Positions 1 through 7,890 of a stretch of 64,000 nt of DNA are shown here, piece after piece. This DNA is from Fen-1273 sp035516035 (lineage in GTDB: Bacteria > Bacteroidota > Ignavibacteria > UBA10030 > UBA6906), in assembly GCA_035516035.1 (NCBI GenBank), contig DATJAS010000059.1:1-64000 (forward strand). Direction: 5' to 3'. The notes under the pieces are model-generated. The model saw nothing but the letters and a program-made list of their open reading frames with translations, was not told the DNA's origin and did no database searches. The first letter of the stretch is position 1, and each line of letters begins with the position of its first letter. The translations under genes and the position numbers were made by a program.

Positions 1-708
1 CTCCCCGGCCAACCGTCGCGCCTCCGTCAGGTCGTACCGGTTCTGCCTGATCTGCGTCTCCGCCTGATCGAGAAGCTGCACGGCCCGGTCGTATGTCTCC
101 GGGGCGTTCGAGGCGGCGTTCATCGCGTCCGCGCGCGCGAGGAGCTCCCCCGCCGGACCCAGGAGCGTCTCTTTGATTGCCTCAAGCTCCGACGAGCGGT
201 ACATCCCCTGCGCCTCGCCGGCGTCCGCGCGGGCGTCGGAGGCCTTGCCGTTCTCCAGCAGGGAAGCAGCCGAACGGAGCTTGCTCTCGGCCTGGACCCA
301 GAGCTTTGCGGAAGCGCGCGGGGCGCCCGCGCTCATGGCATCGGCGCGCGCCTGCAGCACGGAGGCGAAACCTGTCTGGGCGGTCCTGGCCGCGTCAAGC
401 GCTTCGCCGAACGCTGTGGAAGCGAGCAGGAGCTGCTCCCTGATTGCGTCCACCGGCCTGTGGCGGTCGAAGAGATCCTCGGCCGTCGCGTACGCGTCCG
501 TTCCCCGCTCAAACGTCTGCGGTGCCAGGAGGTCCGCGTTCGCCTGCCGGGCGCGCGTCATCGCGGCAGATGCTCCCGCGAACAGGTGCGTGTGGATGTC
601 GCTCTGGGCGCGGGCGGCCGCCACCGTGCACCCCACGAGGAGTGCAAGGAGCGCAGCGCGGGTTCCCCCGTCAGCGAATCGGAAGGGGCGGGATGCGCCG
701 GAAGTCAT
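1..708 (-). CDS. putative lipoprotein, alanine-rich helical (3' end outside window)
   Basis: Reading the minus strand from the ATG at 708 gives 236 codons with no stop before the window edge, so the C-terminus is missing. A G-rich ribosome site (ggggggat) lies just upstream of the ATG. The N-terminus has a basic stretch, a hydrophobic segment and a lipobox (L-V-G-C near residue 27), so the product is probably an envelope lipoprotein. The rest is Ala/Glu/Arg-rich and looks all-helical, with repeated 'ARADAM'-like segments. This resembles the helical N-terminal part of some periplasmic proteins that end in OmpA-like domains, but no such domain is visible here. Function unknown. Confidence 0.6.
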   Translation of the reverse strand, partial: MTSGASRPFRFADGGTRAALLALLVGCTVAAARAQSDIHTHLFAGASAAMTRARQANADLLAPQTFERGTDAYATAEDLFDRHRPVDAIREQLLLASTAFGEALDAARTAQTGFASVLQARADAMSAGAPRASAKLWVQAESKLRSAASLLENGKASDARADAGEAQGMYRSSELEAIKETLLGPAGELLARADAMNAASNAPETYDRAVQLLDQAETQIRQNRYDLTEARRLAGE

Positions 709-765
709 ATATCCCCCCAAATGTCAGTTCTGAGATCGTCATGGTGGTACGGGTGCGCCGGGGCC

Positions 766-1224
766 TCAGATCCCTTCCATGCCCGTGAACAGCGATTGCA
801 TGTTCAGCGACGAGGCCTTCGTCTTGCTCGCCAGCGAGACGTAGCGGCGGGCAAGCGTGTCCTTTCCGGTGCCGAGGACTGTGCTGATCAATCCGAGCGC
901 CTCGGCGTACTCGGACGGGGGGAGTTCTTTGAGTATGCGGCTCCATATGGCTTCTTCAAGCACGTTGAACGCCGTCTGCACCTCCCAGAGGTCGAACCCG
1001 GAGGCGAAACGTTCGCGCGCAACGGCGTCGCTGTGCGCGACCATCGGGCCGAGGTTCCGTTCCTTGACGGCGCGGGCGGTGAGGACGTAGAGCGCCTTCA
1101 GCCGCTGGTGCACCGATCCGGAACCGGCCTTCTCGTAGTTCCGCAGGTGGGCGCGCTCCATCGCAGCGATGGCTTCGTCGATGATGATCGCGGTCCGTTC
1201 GTGGAGCAGTTCGTTGAGTGTCAT
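766..1224 (-). CDS. RsbRD-type sensory domain protein
   Basis: The 152-residue, all-helical protein resembles the N-terminal sensory domain of RsbRD-type RsbT co-antagonists and of some histidine kinases. It shows the typical run 'RERFASGFDLWEVQTAFNVL' and an AVKERNLGPM stretch. No kinase, STAS or output domain follows, so it stands alone. The frame is open further upstream to 1335, but a good promoter (TTG, 20 bp, TATATTCC at 1257-1287) lies inside that extension, which supports the ATG at 1224. In partner-switching systems such domains sense signals upstream of SpoIIE-type phosphatases, and one is encoded at 15214. A functional link is inference only. Confidence 0.7.
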   Translation of the reverse strand: MTLNELLHERTAIIIDEAIAAMERAHLRNYEKAGSGSVHQRLKALYVLTARAVKERNLGPMVAHSDAVARERFASGFDLWEVQTAFNVLEEAIWSRILKELPPSEYAEALGLISTVLGTGKDTLARRYVSLASKTKASSLNMQSLFTGMEGI

Positions 1225-1256
1225 GTGGATGTTGCGTCGATCGGAATGGATGTACC

Positions 1257-1287
1257 GGAATATACGCCGGGTGCGGGTCTGAATCAA
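1257..1287 (-). promoter_or_regulatory. promoter of the RsbRD-like gene
   Basis: On the minus strand TTG (1287-1285), a 20-bp spacer and TATATTCC (1264-1257) match the Bacteroidota -33/-7 layout (TTTG ... TAnnTTTG). The predicted transcript would start about 25 bases before the ATG at 1224. Confidence 0.6.
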
Positions 1288-1356
1288 CGAGCACCGGCAG
1301 GCCGCGCCGAAACGCACCGTGGAACGCAGGTTCACGTGACCTCTCTGTGTTCCGTG

Positions 1357-2199
1357 TCACACGCGCCAGTCGATGAAGAGCTTGCGGGAGGGGGGCTGGC
1401 AGGAGGGGCAGAAAAACGTGTCGTGCCCCCGGACGCCCTCACGGCGGATCGTGGTGCCGCACCGGGGGCAGGGCTCCCCCTTCCTGTTCCTCACCTTCAG
1501 GTGCTCGCGGACCTTGACGTGTATCGGCTGCGCGGCGTCTGCAACCATGCGCGTCCCCCACGCCATCACGCTCCGTATCGCGTCGTAGAGGCGGCCCCGC
1601 TCCTCCGGGCTCAACCGGGCGGTAAACGTCTTCGGGTGGATCTTCGCCTCGAACAGGATCTCGTCCGCGTAGGCGTTGCCGATCGCGCTCAGCGTCTCCT
1701 GGTCGTTGATCACCACGCGGACCTGCCTTCGTGCGTTGCGCTCCAGGATCTCCAGGAATCGCTCACGGGTGAAGGCCGGCGAGAGAATATCCACGCCCTG
1801 CGTGGCGTACCGGGGAATTTCGCCGGCCGCTGCGTCCGGTGCCGCGTAGAGCTTGGCCATCTTCTTCTCATCGCACAGCCGGAGCGATGTCCCGTCGTCC
1901 AGCGCGAGCGCCACGCAGAGGTACCCGAGGGGTTTGTCTGCCGGCTTCATGTGCTGGAGCCGCCCCGCGAGCATCAGGTTGATGATGAGCGCGACATCCC
2001 CGCCAAGGGCGAGGCGGAGAAACGGGCCCCGTCCGCCGACCCCGGTGAACTCCCTCCCGGTGAGCGCCTGCTCGAGAGGCCGGTCGAGCATGTTCCGGAC
2101 AAGCACCGGCTGCTTCACCTCGACCCGCTGCACTGTGCGCCCGGGGAGCGCACGCTCAAGGTAGCTCCTGATATAGATGAGGTCCGGCAGCTCGGGCAC
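1357..2199 (-). CDS. Fpg/Nei family DNA glycosylase
   Basis: Base-excision repair glycosylase/AP-lyase of the formamidopyrimidine-DNA glycosylase family, 280 aa, the usual size. The family's invariant N-terminus P-E-L-P-D begins right after a GTG codon at 2199. The catalytic proline must be exposed by Met removal, so GTG at 2199 is the start even though the frame stays open to 2271; GGGAGAG lies 8 bases upstream. A zinc finger of spacing C-x2-C-x16-C-x2-C sits at the C-terminus, with the R-G-H-D-T-F-F-C strand that contacts DNA. Conserved Asn/Lys positions are present in the middle (LIINLMLAGRL, EKKMAKLY). Fpg versus Nei specificity cannot be told from this reading. Confidence 0.9.
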   Translation of the reverse strand: MPELPDLIYIRSYLERALPGRTVQRVEVKQPVLVRNMLDRPLEQALTGREFTGVGGRGPFLRLALGGDVALIINLMLAGRLQHMKPADKPLGYLCVALALDDGTSLRLCDEKKMAKLYAAPDAAAGEIPRYATQGVDILSPAFTRERFLEILERNARRQVRVVINDQETLSAIGNAYADEILFEAKIHPKTFTARLSPEERGRLYDAIRSVMAWGTRMVADAAQPIHVKVREHLKVRNRKGEPCPRCGTTIRREGVRGHDTFFCPSCQPPSRKLFIDWRV

Positions 2200-2263
2200 G
2201 GTCAGGACTCTCCCGGATGATCGATGTCCATGTCGGTGAGCCCCCTTCTCATCGGTCGTGCGT

Positions 2264-2283
2264 GCCGGCATTCATATGCCGGC
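2264..2283. promoter_or_regulatory. palindrome GCCGGCAT-tcat-ATGCCGGC upstream of the glycosylase gene
   Basis: A perfect 8-bp inverted repeat with a 4-bp centre lies between the glycosylase start (2199) and the divergent thiamin promoter (2323). It could be an operator. A weak -7-like TACATTGC on the minus strand lies close by. Its role is unknown. Confidence 0.3.
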
Positions 2284-2322
2284 AATGTAACGGATTGACG
2301 CATCAAATGAACCACGTGCGAC

Positions 2323-2353
2323 TTGACATTTGCGGCTGAAGTGGCTAGGTTTC
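2323..2353 (+). promoter_or_regulatory. promoter of the thiamin operon
   Basis: TTG (2323-2325), a 20-bp spacer and TAGGTTTC (2346-2353) match the Bacteroidota promoter layout. Transcription would begin at about 2360, directly before the TPP riboswitch. Confidence 0.65.
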
Positions 2354-2360
2354 GTCATAC

Positions 2361-2446
2361 CGTTAGGGGTGTCCTGCCGCAGCACGGCGGGACTGAGAAC
2401 ACACCCTGTAAACCTGATCTGGATCATACCAGCGTAGGGAAACGGA
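2361..2446 (+). ncRNA. TPP riboswitch (THI element)
   Basis: The conserved THI-box parts are all present in order: GGGGTGTCC, GGACTGAGAACACACCCT, AACCTGATCTGGATCATACC and AGCGTAGGGA. These are the P2/P3 and P4/P5 cores that bind thiamin pyrophosphate. It precedes a TonB receptor, a thiamin pyrophosphokinase and a transporter, which fits control of thiamin uptake and salvage. The hairpin and T-run just downstream suggest transcription termination as the read-out. Confidence 0.95.
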
Positions 2447-2471
2447 GCCATGAGGCTTTGTGCTTCCTTTT

Positions 2472-2504
2472 CCCGCGCCGGTACCGGTCGCGGGATTCTT
2501 TTTT
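2472..2504 (+). terminator. intrinsic terminator acting as riboswitch expression platform
   Basis: CCCGCG (2472-2477) pairs with CGCGGG (2489-2494) around a GC-rich inner hairpin, followed by ATTC and six T. The T-run abuts the ribosome site ggagga (2505-2510) of the TonB receptor gene. The riboswitch could therefore act by termination and also mask the start site. Confidence 0.8.
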
Positions 2505-2513
2505 GGAGGAACC

Positions 2514-4784
2514 ATGAGGCCCGCCGGAATGCTGATCGCCGGCCTGCTCGCCTGTGCCCTGCCCGGGGCGCTGCGCGCGCAGGATGCGGCTCCCCCCCGG
2601 GATACCGTCTACCAGATGTCGCCCGTCGTCGTCACGGCAACGCAGGCCACCGAGAGGAAGACGCCCGTCTCGTTTTCCAACCTCACGCCGCGCGACATCC
2701 GCGAACGGTACTCCTTGCAGGACGTCCCCGCGCTGCTTGCGGAGCTCCCCTCGGTCACGACCTATTCGGAGAACGGCAACGGCATCGGGTACAACTACAT
2801 TAACATCCGCGGGTTTGATCAGAGGCGGATCTCCGTGATGATCAACGGCGTCCCGCAGAACGACCCGGAGGACCACAACGTCTACTGGATCGACTTCCCC
2901 GACCTCCTCTCCAGCACCGACAACGTCCAGGTGCAGCGGGGGGCGGGAAACGCCTTTTATGGTCCCGCCGCGATCGGCGGCTCGGTGAACATCGTCACGA
3001 ACCCCTTCAGCGGCGAGCCCGGGCTCACCTTCGAAGCGGTGACGGGCTTCCAGCAGTTCGGCGACAGCACCAAACCGTTTCCCCTCACGATGAAGAAGTA
3101 CAGCGCGTCGTTCACCTCGGGGCTCGTCGGGGGGCGGTACATGTTTTACGCCCACCTGGGGAAGATCACGAGCGACGGCTACCGGACGAACTCCTGGGTG
3201 GACCAGGACTCCTACTTCTTCGGCGCGATCCGGTTCGACGGCGACATGTCGACGCGCGTCCATTTCTTCGGGGGACCGATCCAGGACGGGCTCGCCTATG
3301 ACGGACTGGGGAAGTTCGCGAACGGGAACCTGGTGCTCCGCCGCCAGAACGTCGTGGCGGGGTGGACGGCCAACGCGGCGAACGACGGCTATGACTTCGT
3401 CCAGTACCGCAGGCCGCAGGAAGTGGAGAGTTTCAGCCAGCCGCACGCGGAGGTGATCAACGACTGGCACCTGTCGCATTCCCTGACGCTCCACAACACG
3501 TTCTTTTACTACACGGGCGACGGGTACTTTGATTACGACGCCTCCTGGGCCGACACGACGATGCTCCGTCTCGGCTCCCAGTACGGCATCCCGACGGCGA
3601 ATAACCCGGGCAACACGCTCGTGCGCGCGTTCGTCGGCAGCACGCAGTGGGGGTGGCTCCCGCGGCTGGACATCGATCACGGGAGGGGGGAGCTGACCGT
3701 GGGAGGGGAGATGCGGTTCCACCGCTCCACCCACTGGGGGAAGATCGAGTACGCGGAGGGGCTTCCCGCCGGGCTCGATCCCGACTACCACTTCTACGAG
3801 TTTAACGGCGGGAAGGACATGCTCTCCGCGTACGTCCACGAACTTTTCCGCCTCGATGATCTGACGAACCTGATGGGCGACCTGCAGCTCGTGAGCGACC
3901 GCTACACGTTCTCCCACGAGAAGTTCCTCGGCAACACGTTCGCCGTTCCCTACCTCTTCCTCAACCCGCGGGCAGGGATCAACGTCAACCTGACGGAAGC
4001 GTGGAGCACGTACGTCTCCGCCGCCTATACGTCCCGCGAGCCGCAGCTCACGAACCTCTACGACGCGGAATCCTCCACGCTGTACGATGCGACGCCGCAG
4101 TTCCGCGCCGACACCGTGGGGGGAGCCGTGGTGTACGATTTCTCGAAGCCGCTCATCGTCCCGGAGAAGCTGCTCGACCTGGAGTGGGGGCTCCGCGCGA
4201 CGGAACCGGGCGCCGAGGGCAGTGTCACGGTCTACCTGATGGACTTCCACGACGAGCTGGTCGAGACCGGCCAGGTGAACGTCTTCGGCGAGCCGATCAC
4301 GGGAAACGCAAGCCACACGCGGCATGAGGGGATCGAGCTTGAAGGTGCGGTGCGCCTTGCCGGGCCGTTCACGCTGAGCGGGACGCTCACCGCCTCGCGG
4401 AACCGGATCATCCATGCCACCGGCTTCCCGGGCGGCGGGACCGCGGAGGTGCTCGACGGGAACCCGATCGGCGGGTTCCCTGACGTGCTCGGCAATGCGC
4501 GCCTGACGTACCGCACGGAATCGGTGACGGCTTCGGTCCTCGGCCGGTATATCGGCGCTTTCCACACGGACAACTACAACGATGAGAACAACACGACGGA
4601 CGCCGCCGTCGTTTTCGACGGCCAGGTCGTCGTGAAGCTCCCACCGTTCGCCGGGACATCACTCACGCTCCGGGGAGAGATCAGGAACATCTTCGACACG
4701 CTCTATCTCGCCGGCGGGCAGGGGAATACGTTCTTCCCCGCGGCGGAACGGAACGTCGTCTTCGGCCTGAGCCTCCACCTGTGA
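2514..4784 (+). CDS. TonB-dependent outer-membrane receptor, probable thiamin receptor
   Basis: Outer-membrane active transporter of 756 aa. A signal peptide (residues 1 to about 22, ending A-L-R-A-Q) is followed by a TonB-box-like segment (SPVVVTATQ), a plug domain with 'INIRGFDQRRISVMINGVPQ' and 'VQRGAGNAFYGPAAIGGSVN', and a long beta-barrel up to the C-terminus. The ATG at 2514 follows a strong ribosome site (TTTGGAGGAACC); the open frame starting at 2460 would include the terminator, so it is not used. Thiamin or a precursor as substrate is inferred from the TPP riboswitch and from coupling to thiamin pyrophosphokinase through a GTGA overlap. TPP-controlled TonB receptors are known in Bacteroidota. 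Confidence 0.9.
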   Translation: MRPAGMLIAGLLACALPGALRAQDAAPPRDTVYQMSPVVVTATQATERKTPVSFSNLTPRDIRERYSLQDVPALLAELPSVTTYSENGNGIGYNYINIRGFDQRRISVMINGVPQNDPEDHNVYWIDFPDLLSSTDNVQVQRGAGNAFYGPAAIGGSVNIVTNPFSGEPGLTFEAVTGFQQFGDSTKPFPLTMKKYSASFTSGLVGGRYMFYAHLGKITSDGYRTNSWVDQDSYFFGAIRFDGDMSTRVHFFGGPIQDGLAYDGLGKFANGNLVLRRQNVVAGWTANAANDGYDFVQYRRPQEVESFSQPHAEVINDWHLSHSLTLHNTFFYYTGDGYFDYDASWADTTMLRLGSQYGIPTANNPGNTLVRAFVGSTQWGWLPRLDIDHGRGELTVGGEMRFHRSTHWGKIEYAEGLPAGLDPDYHFYEFNGGKDMLSAYVHELFRLDDLTNLMGDLQLVSDRYTFSHEKFLGNTFAVPYLFLNPRAGINVNLTEAWSTYVSAAYTSREPQLTNLYDAESSTLYDATPQFRADTVGGAVVYDFSKPLIVPEKLLDLEWGLRATEPGAEGSVTVYLMDFHDELVETGQVNVFGEPITGNASHTRHEGIELEGAVRLAGPFTLSGTLTASRNRIIHATGFPGGGTAEVLDGNPIGGFPDVLGNARLTYRTESVTASVLGRYIGAFHTDNYNDENNTTDAAVVFDGQVVVKLPPFAGTSLTLRGEIRNIFDTLYLAGGQGNTFFPAAERNVVFGLSLHL

Positions 4785-5443
4785 AGCCGCTCCGCACCAG
4801 GACGCTCCTCATCTGTAACGGCGAAGCGCCGGGAGCCGCGCTGCTCCGCCGGCTTGCCGCGCGCGCCTCCCTCGTCGTGGCCGCCGACGGCGGGGCGAAC
4901 GCCGCCCTCCGTGCCGGCGTCCGTCCCGACGTCGTGATCGGCGATCTCGATTCGCTCCTTCCTTCCACGGCGCGGAGGCTCCCCCGCGCGAGGATCATCC
5001 GCGTCGCGCGGCAGGACAACACGGACCTGGAGAAGGCCCTCGACTTTATCGCCGCGGAAGCCCCCTCCCGCGTGATGATTGCCGGGGCGACGGGGGGGAG
5101 GGTCGATTTCACGATCGGGAATCTCTCCGTGCTCTGGAACTACACCGAACGCCTCCCGATCACGCTCGCCGGCGACACCTGGCGGGCGATGCCCGTGGGG
5201 CGGCGGCGAATCGAGCGCGCGAGGAGGGGGGTGATGGTGAGTCTCCTTCCGTTTGGCGACTGTGCGGGGATCACGCTCCGCGGCCTGAAGTACGGCCTCC
5301 GGGACGCGTCGATGCGCCTCGGGGAGATCGGTGTGCACAACGTCGTCGCTTCATCCCCGTTCAGCGTGGCGGTGCGCCGGGGGGCGATGCTCATGATGAT
5401 ATTCGACGGCGCGCGGGGGGGGAGGGCCTGGCCGCCGTGGTGA
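4781..5443 (+). CDS. thiamin pyrophosphokinase
   Basis: Cytoplasmic enzyme converting thiamin plus ATP to thiamin pyrophosphate, 220 aa. Family motifs are clear: DGGAN near residue 36, then PDVVIGDLDS and QDNTDLEKAL, and GATGGRVDF in the middle. The GTG start overlaps the receptor stop by 4 bases (GTGA), showing translational coupling. The C-terminal beta-sandwich ends in an unusual Arg/Gly/Trp-rich tail that overlaps the next gene. The gene completes a salvage route: uptake across the outer membrane, uptake across the inner membrane, then trapping as the cofactor that also switches the operon off. Confidence 0.92.
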   Translation: MKPLRTRTLLICNGEAPGAALLRRLAARASLVVAADGGANAALRAGVRPDVVIGDLDSLLPSTARRLPRARIIRVARQDNTDLEKALDFIAAEAPSRVMIAGATGGRVDFTIGNLSVLWNYTERLPITLAGDTWRAMPVGRRRIERARRGVMVSLLPFGDCAGITLRGLKYGLRDASMRLGEIGVHNVVASSPFSVAVRRGAMLMMIFDGARGGRAWPPW

Positions 5444-6843
5444 CGCTCTCGGCGGCAGACGGCGCAGTCATACTCCTCTTCTTCTCCTCCGTGATTGCCG
5501 TCGGGTTCCTTACCCGGCGCGCGTCGGCACGGGACGTGGATTTCCTTCTCGCGGGACGCTCGCTCACGATCCCCGTTTTCGTCATGAGCCTGGTCTCTTC
5601 CTGGTACGGGGGGATCCTGGGAGTGGGGGAATTCACCTACCGGTACGGCCTCTCCAACTGGTTCCTCCAGGGGGTCCCCTACTACGTTTTTGCGGTGGTC
5701 TTCGCGCTTCTCCTGGCCAGGCGGATCAGGGCGACTGACCTGATCTCGATCCCCGACAAGCTGCAGCGCTCGTACGGCAGGCCGACCGCCCTCCTGGGGA
5801 GCCTGCTCACGTTCATCCTCATGACGCCCGCCCCGTATGTCCTGATGGTGGGCGTACTCATCGAGCTGGTCACCGGCTGGCCCGCTGCCGTGGCGGTCGC
5901 GCTCGGCACGGCCGCATCCACGGTGTACCTCGTGAGCGGGGGGTTTCGCTCGGACGTCAACACGAACGTCCTCGAGTTCTTCGTGATGTTCATCGGGTTC
6001 GGCGTCATCCTCCCGTACGCCGTCCTCCGCTTCGGCGGGCTCCCGTTTATCGCCGCTCACGTGCCCCCCGACCACCTCACCTGGAACGGGGGGGCGCCCA
6101 TCCAGTTCGTGATCGTCTGGTTTTTCATTGCGCTCTGGACGCTGGTGGACCCCTCGTTTCACCAGCGGTGCTACGCGGCGCGCACGGGTGACGTTGCGCG
6201 GCGGGGGATACTCCTGGCCGTCGTCTTCTGGATCATATTCGACGCGATGACGACCACGGCCGGGCTCTACGCGCGGGCGGCGCTCCCCCCCCTTGCGGAC
6301 CCCGTCATGGCGTACCCGCTCCTTGCCGAGAGACTCCTCCCCCCGCTCGCAAAAGGAATGTTTTACGCCGGGATGCTGGCCGCGATCATGTCCACGCTCA
6401 ACAGCCAGTCGTTCGTCGCCTCCATGACGCTCGGGCGCGACATCGCCGCGCGGCTGCGCGGCCGCATGGAGGAATTCGGCTCGGCACGCCCGGTCCGGTG
6501 GGGACTTCTCGTGACGGCCCTGCTCTCCGTCTGCCTCGCGCTCGCGATTCCATCCGTGGTGAAGCTCTGGTACACGATCGGGACCGTCGTCATACCCGGG
6601 CTCCTCCTCCCGCTCCTCACCTCCTACAGCGACAGGCTCCGTCCCGGGCCGCGCACGGCTCTGGCGTCGATGGCGCTGGGGTGGCTCGTGTCGCTCGGCT
6701 GGCTCGCGGCCGGGTGGTCAAAAGGGATGGGAAGCACGGAACATTACCCGCTCGGCATCGAGCCGATGTATGCCGGGATCGCGGCTTCGGCCGCTGCATG
6801 GTGCGCGGGGAGGGCTGCCGGCGAAAAGGCCGGATCAGCGTGA
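5440..6843 (+). CDS. sodium:solute symporter (SSS) family transporter, candidate thiamin permease
   Basis: Inner-membrane symporter of 467 aa with about 13 hydrophobic segments and SSS-type landmarks (FLLAGRSL near residue 37, SSWYGGILGVGEF, and MLAAIMSTLNSQSFVASM in the C-terminal half). Two in-frame GTG codons exist; 5440 gives the same GTGA overlap with the upstream stop as the previous gene pair, while 5437 is also possible. It is the third gene of the TPP-riboswitch operon, in the place usually taken by PnuT in Bacteroidota. This suggests it carries thiamin or a precursor with Na+. Its last bases overlap the convergent gene at 6835. The substrate is inferred. Confidence 0.85.
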   Translation: MTLSAADGAVILLFFSSVIAVGFLTRRASARDVDFLLAGRSLTIPVFVMSLVSSWYGGILGVGEFTYRYGLSNWFLQGVPYYVFAVVFALLLARRIRATDLISIPDKLQRSYGRPTALLGSLLTFILMTPAPYVLMVGVLIELVTGWPAAVAVALGTAASTVYLVSGGFRSDVNTNVLEFFVMFIGFGVILPYAVLRFGGLPFIAAHVPPDHLTWNGGAPIQFVIVWFFIALWTLVDPSFHQRCYAARTGDVARRGILLAVVFWIIFDAMTTTAGLYARAALPPLADPVMAYPLLAERLLPPLAKGMFYAGMLAAIMSTLNSQSFVASMTLGRDIAARLRGRMEEFGSARPVRWGLLVTALLSVCLALAIPSVVKLWYTIGTVVIPGLLLPLLTSYSDRLRPGPRTALASMALGWLVSLGWLAAGWSKGMGSTEHYPLGIEPMYAGIAASAAAWCAGRAAGEKAGSA

Positions 6844-7884
6844 GGGGGGGGGCCTGAGCGTGTACGCGTGTTTTCCCCAGGAAAACGCAAACGTGTGCGC
6901 GATCAGGAGCGCAAACACCGGGTAGATCTCGTACATATCGCGCAGTTCGCTCATCCACGCGAAGAGCAACATCAGGAGCCCGAAGGGGAGGATAAGCCAT
7001 GCGCACGCCTTGAGGACTTCGTGCTTCCGCTCGATGTCGTAGAAAATGAGCATGCCGATGAGCAGGGCGAAAAACGACCACTCGAGTGTGTAAGGGAGAA
7101 GGAGGTTGTGAATGTTCCCGAAGAGGTGGAACTCGAGGGCCGATCCCGGGTTGGCGCCGAATGCGATCGTGAGCGCAAATTCAACGGCAGCGAATATCAC
7201 GATCTGCGCCACTGCATGCGCGGTGAGCTGCCGCGCCGGCATCGATTTCCGCCAGATGAGAAGTGTCGCGAGCGCGAGGAGGACCGTCGTCTCCTTGTTC
7301 AGGCACCCGATCGCGTACACGGGATAGAAGAGGGCCCAGTCGCGCCGCACGATGAGAAGCAGGCCGGCTGTGAAGAGAAGAAGCGCGGGGAAGTCGTACA
7401 CGTAGTGCGTCCCCACGCCGAAGAACAGGGGGAGCCCCAGGAGTACGCCGAGCGGAATCTGATCCGTCAGTCTCGCATCGGTCTCGTAGAGCGTGCGGAA
7501 GAGAGAGCGCAGGATAAACGGGAACGCCGCGAGCGCCGCAAATGCGAAGAAGAGCGCGACGCAGTATTCCGGAAGGCGCGACGTGTCCCATCCAAGCCGG
7601 GCGGCCTCCTTCCGGAATTTCTGCGAGCCCATCAGCCCGTCCGTCAGGGCCGCGCGTGCGGAAACGGGGATGACTGAAACGATCCCGCGCGTCAGGACGG
7701 GAACGAGCGCGCGCTGGACGAACGGGCGGTACGATGTGCCGTCGATTAACCCGGCAAGTGTCGAGCGGGGGTCACCGTTGAGCGCGGTGGATGGTGTGTC
7801 GGCGCCCCAGATCCAGGCGGTGAAGACGAACGCCGCCGCGGCGACATACATCATGCCGGCAGGGAAGCGTCCGGTCCGGCTCAC
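6835..7884 (-). CDS. polytopic membrane protein of unknown function
   Basis: The 349-residue protein has about eight to nine hydrophobic segments and short loops. An early loop carries 'SYRPFVQRALVPVL', and a 'GCLNKETTVLLALATLL' stretch lies mid-protein; similar K-E-T loops occur in polytopic glycosyltransferase-like membrane proteins, but no catalytic motif can be assigned. It starts 6 bases after the stop of the sigma54-type regulator, so both are probably co-transcribed. The end overlaps the convergent SSS gene by 9 bases. Confidence 0.7.
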   Translation of the reverse strand: MSRTGRFPAGMMYVAAAAFVFTAWIWGADTPSTALNGDPRSTLAGLIDGTSYRPFVQRALVPVLTRGIVSVIPVSARAALTDGLMGSQKFRKEAARLGWDTSRLPEYCVALFFAFAALAAFPFILRSLFRTLYETDARLTDQIPLGVLLGLPLFFGVGTHYVYDFPALLLFTAGLLLIVRRDWALFYPVYAIGCLNKETTVLLALATLLIWRKSMPARQLTAHAVAQIVIFAAVEFALTIAFGANPGSALEFHLFGNIHNLLLPYTLEWSFFALLIGMLIFYDIERKHEVLKACAWLILPFGLLMLLFAWMSELRDMYEIYPVFALLIAHTFAFSWGKHAYTLRPPPSR

Positions 7885-7890
7885 GGGACG

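Noticed and set aside
460..2220. Long plus-strand open frame of 586 codons
   Set aside because: It lies opposite the lipoprotein, RsbRD-like and glycosylase genes; composition is Arg/Gly/His/Pro-rich as in GC-rich antisense frames, with no domain.
2424..4565. Minus-strand open frame of 713 codons
   Set aside because: Antisense shadow of the TonB receptor, with Arg/Asp/Val/Glu-rich low-information sequence.
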